Below, in pieces: positions 5,172 to 5,343 of a stretch of 5,343 nucleotides of DNA. Position 1 is the stretch's first letter. The number at the start of each line of letters is the position of its first letter. Made by a program: the position numbers and the translations under genes. Below the pieces are notes generated by a model. The model did not search any database and was not told the origin of the DNA. It saw only the letters and a list, made by a program, of their open reading frames with translations. This DNA comes from an uncultured Selenomonadales bacterium (GTDB taxonomy: Bacteria; Bacillota; Negativicutes; Selenomonadales; Selenomonadaceae): NCBI GenBank assembly GCA_937910665.1, contig CALEPR010000208.1:1-5343 (forward strand), in the 5' to 3' direction.

Positions 5172-5343
5172 GTTTCTTGAATTTGAATGTTCTTATTGCA
5201 AGTTTCAGCGCAATGGCATATTCTACAATTTTCTTCTGTAAGTTTGCCAGTTCTTCATCTTCGGCTCGAATCACAGTTTTGAAAAAATCATCTTCTGTGA
5301 TTTGATTATTAAAATTCTTACTATACATAGCAGCAAGCAACTT
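5164..5343 (-). CDS. C-terminal part of a small type III-B gene, probably Cmr5
   Basis: An open frame enters from the window edge and ends in TAA at 5164-5166, giving the last 59 residues of a protein. The fragment is strongly helical and charged (ITEDDFFKTVIRAEDEELA, then LQKKIVEYAIALKLAIRTF) and ends in a basic tail KFKKHE. Its stop overlaps the cmr6 start by 8 nt, so the two are almost certainly in one operon. The usual gene before cmr6 is cmr5, a small all-helical subunit of the Cmr backbone, and the helical tail fits that. The common Cmr5 C-terminal pattern with a Trp-Leu-Lys-Arg-Phe-Ala-like helix is not evident, so a different small accessory protein remains possible. The call therefore rests mainly on position. 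Confidence 0.6.
   Translation of the reverse strand, partial: KLLAAMYSKNFNNQITEDDFFKTVIRAEDEELANLQKKIVEYAIALKLAIRTFKFKKHE

Noticed and set aside
4142..5343. Insertion sequence or integrase gene explaining the junction
   Set aside because: No transposase or integrase motifs, terminal inverted repeats or target duplications could be found.

Overview
The window looks like a low-GC bacterial chromosome, most likely a gut or rumen Negativicutes (Selenomonadales-like) Firmicute. This is inferred from strong AGGAGG-type ribosome binding sites, many A/T tracts of the AAATTTTT kind, a lactate permease, and the style of the sensor diguanylate cyclase and small exported protein. No taxonomic marker gene is present, so the assignment is tentative. 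The rightmost ~1 kb looks different: it carries the end of a type III-B CRISPR (Cmr) effector operon whose genes lack clear Shine-Dalgarno sites, which suggests acquisition by transfer, possibly from a Bacteroidota-like donor.

Layout. (1) 67-1602, plus strand: an LctP-family L-lactate permease, ending at a strong hairpin terminator (1631-1663) that can serve both strands. (2) 1679-2062, minus strand: a small exported protein of unknown function, convergent with the permease. (3) 2063-2195: a spacer holding a perfect 10-bp-stem hairpin and a heptad-repeat inverted repeat based on the unit (T/G)AGGA(A/G)T. (4) 2196-4055, minus strand: a membrane-bound diguanylate cyclase with an extracytoplasmic Cache-like sensor, a PAS-like cytoplasmic region and an intact GGDEF domain with I-site; a good extended -10 promoter lies upstream at 4111-4141. 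(5) 4142-4346: a junction region with a strong RBS followed by an unrecognised 40-codon ORF that contains a 9-bp inverted repeat. (6) 4347-5171, minus strand: cmr6, the last gene of a type III-B module. (7) 5164-5343, minus strand: the 3' end of the gene before cmr6, overlapping it by 8 nt, probably the small subunit cmr5, cut by the window edge.

How the genes relate. The permease would bring in lactate, the cyclase would turn an external cue into c-di-GMP, and the small exported protein sits downstream of the cyclase on the same strand. No direct link among these three is shown by the sequence. The Cmr module is a separate RNA-guided defence system entering from the right and stopping at a probable insertion or rearrangement boundary near 4210-4346. 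No CRISPR array, cas1/cas2, transposase or integrase is visible inside the window. The most worthwhile targets are the junction ORF/hairpin, the unidentified small gene coupled to cmr6, and the heptad-repeat hairpin.
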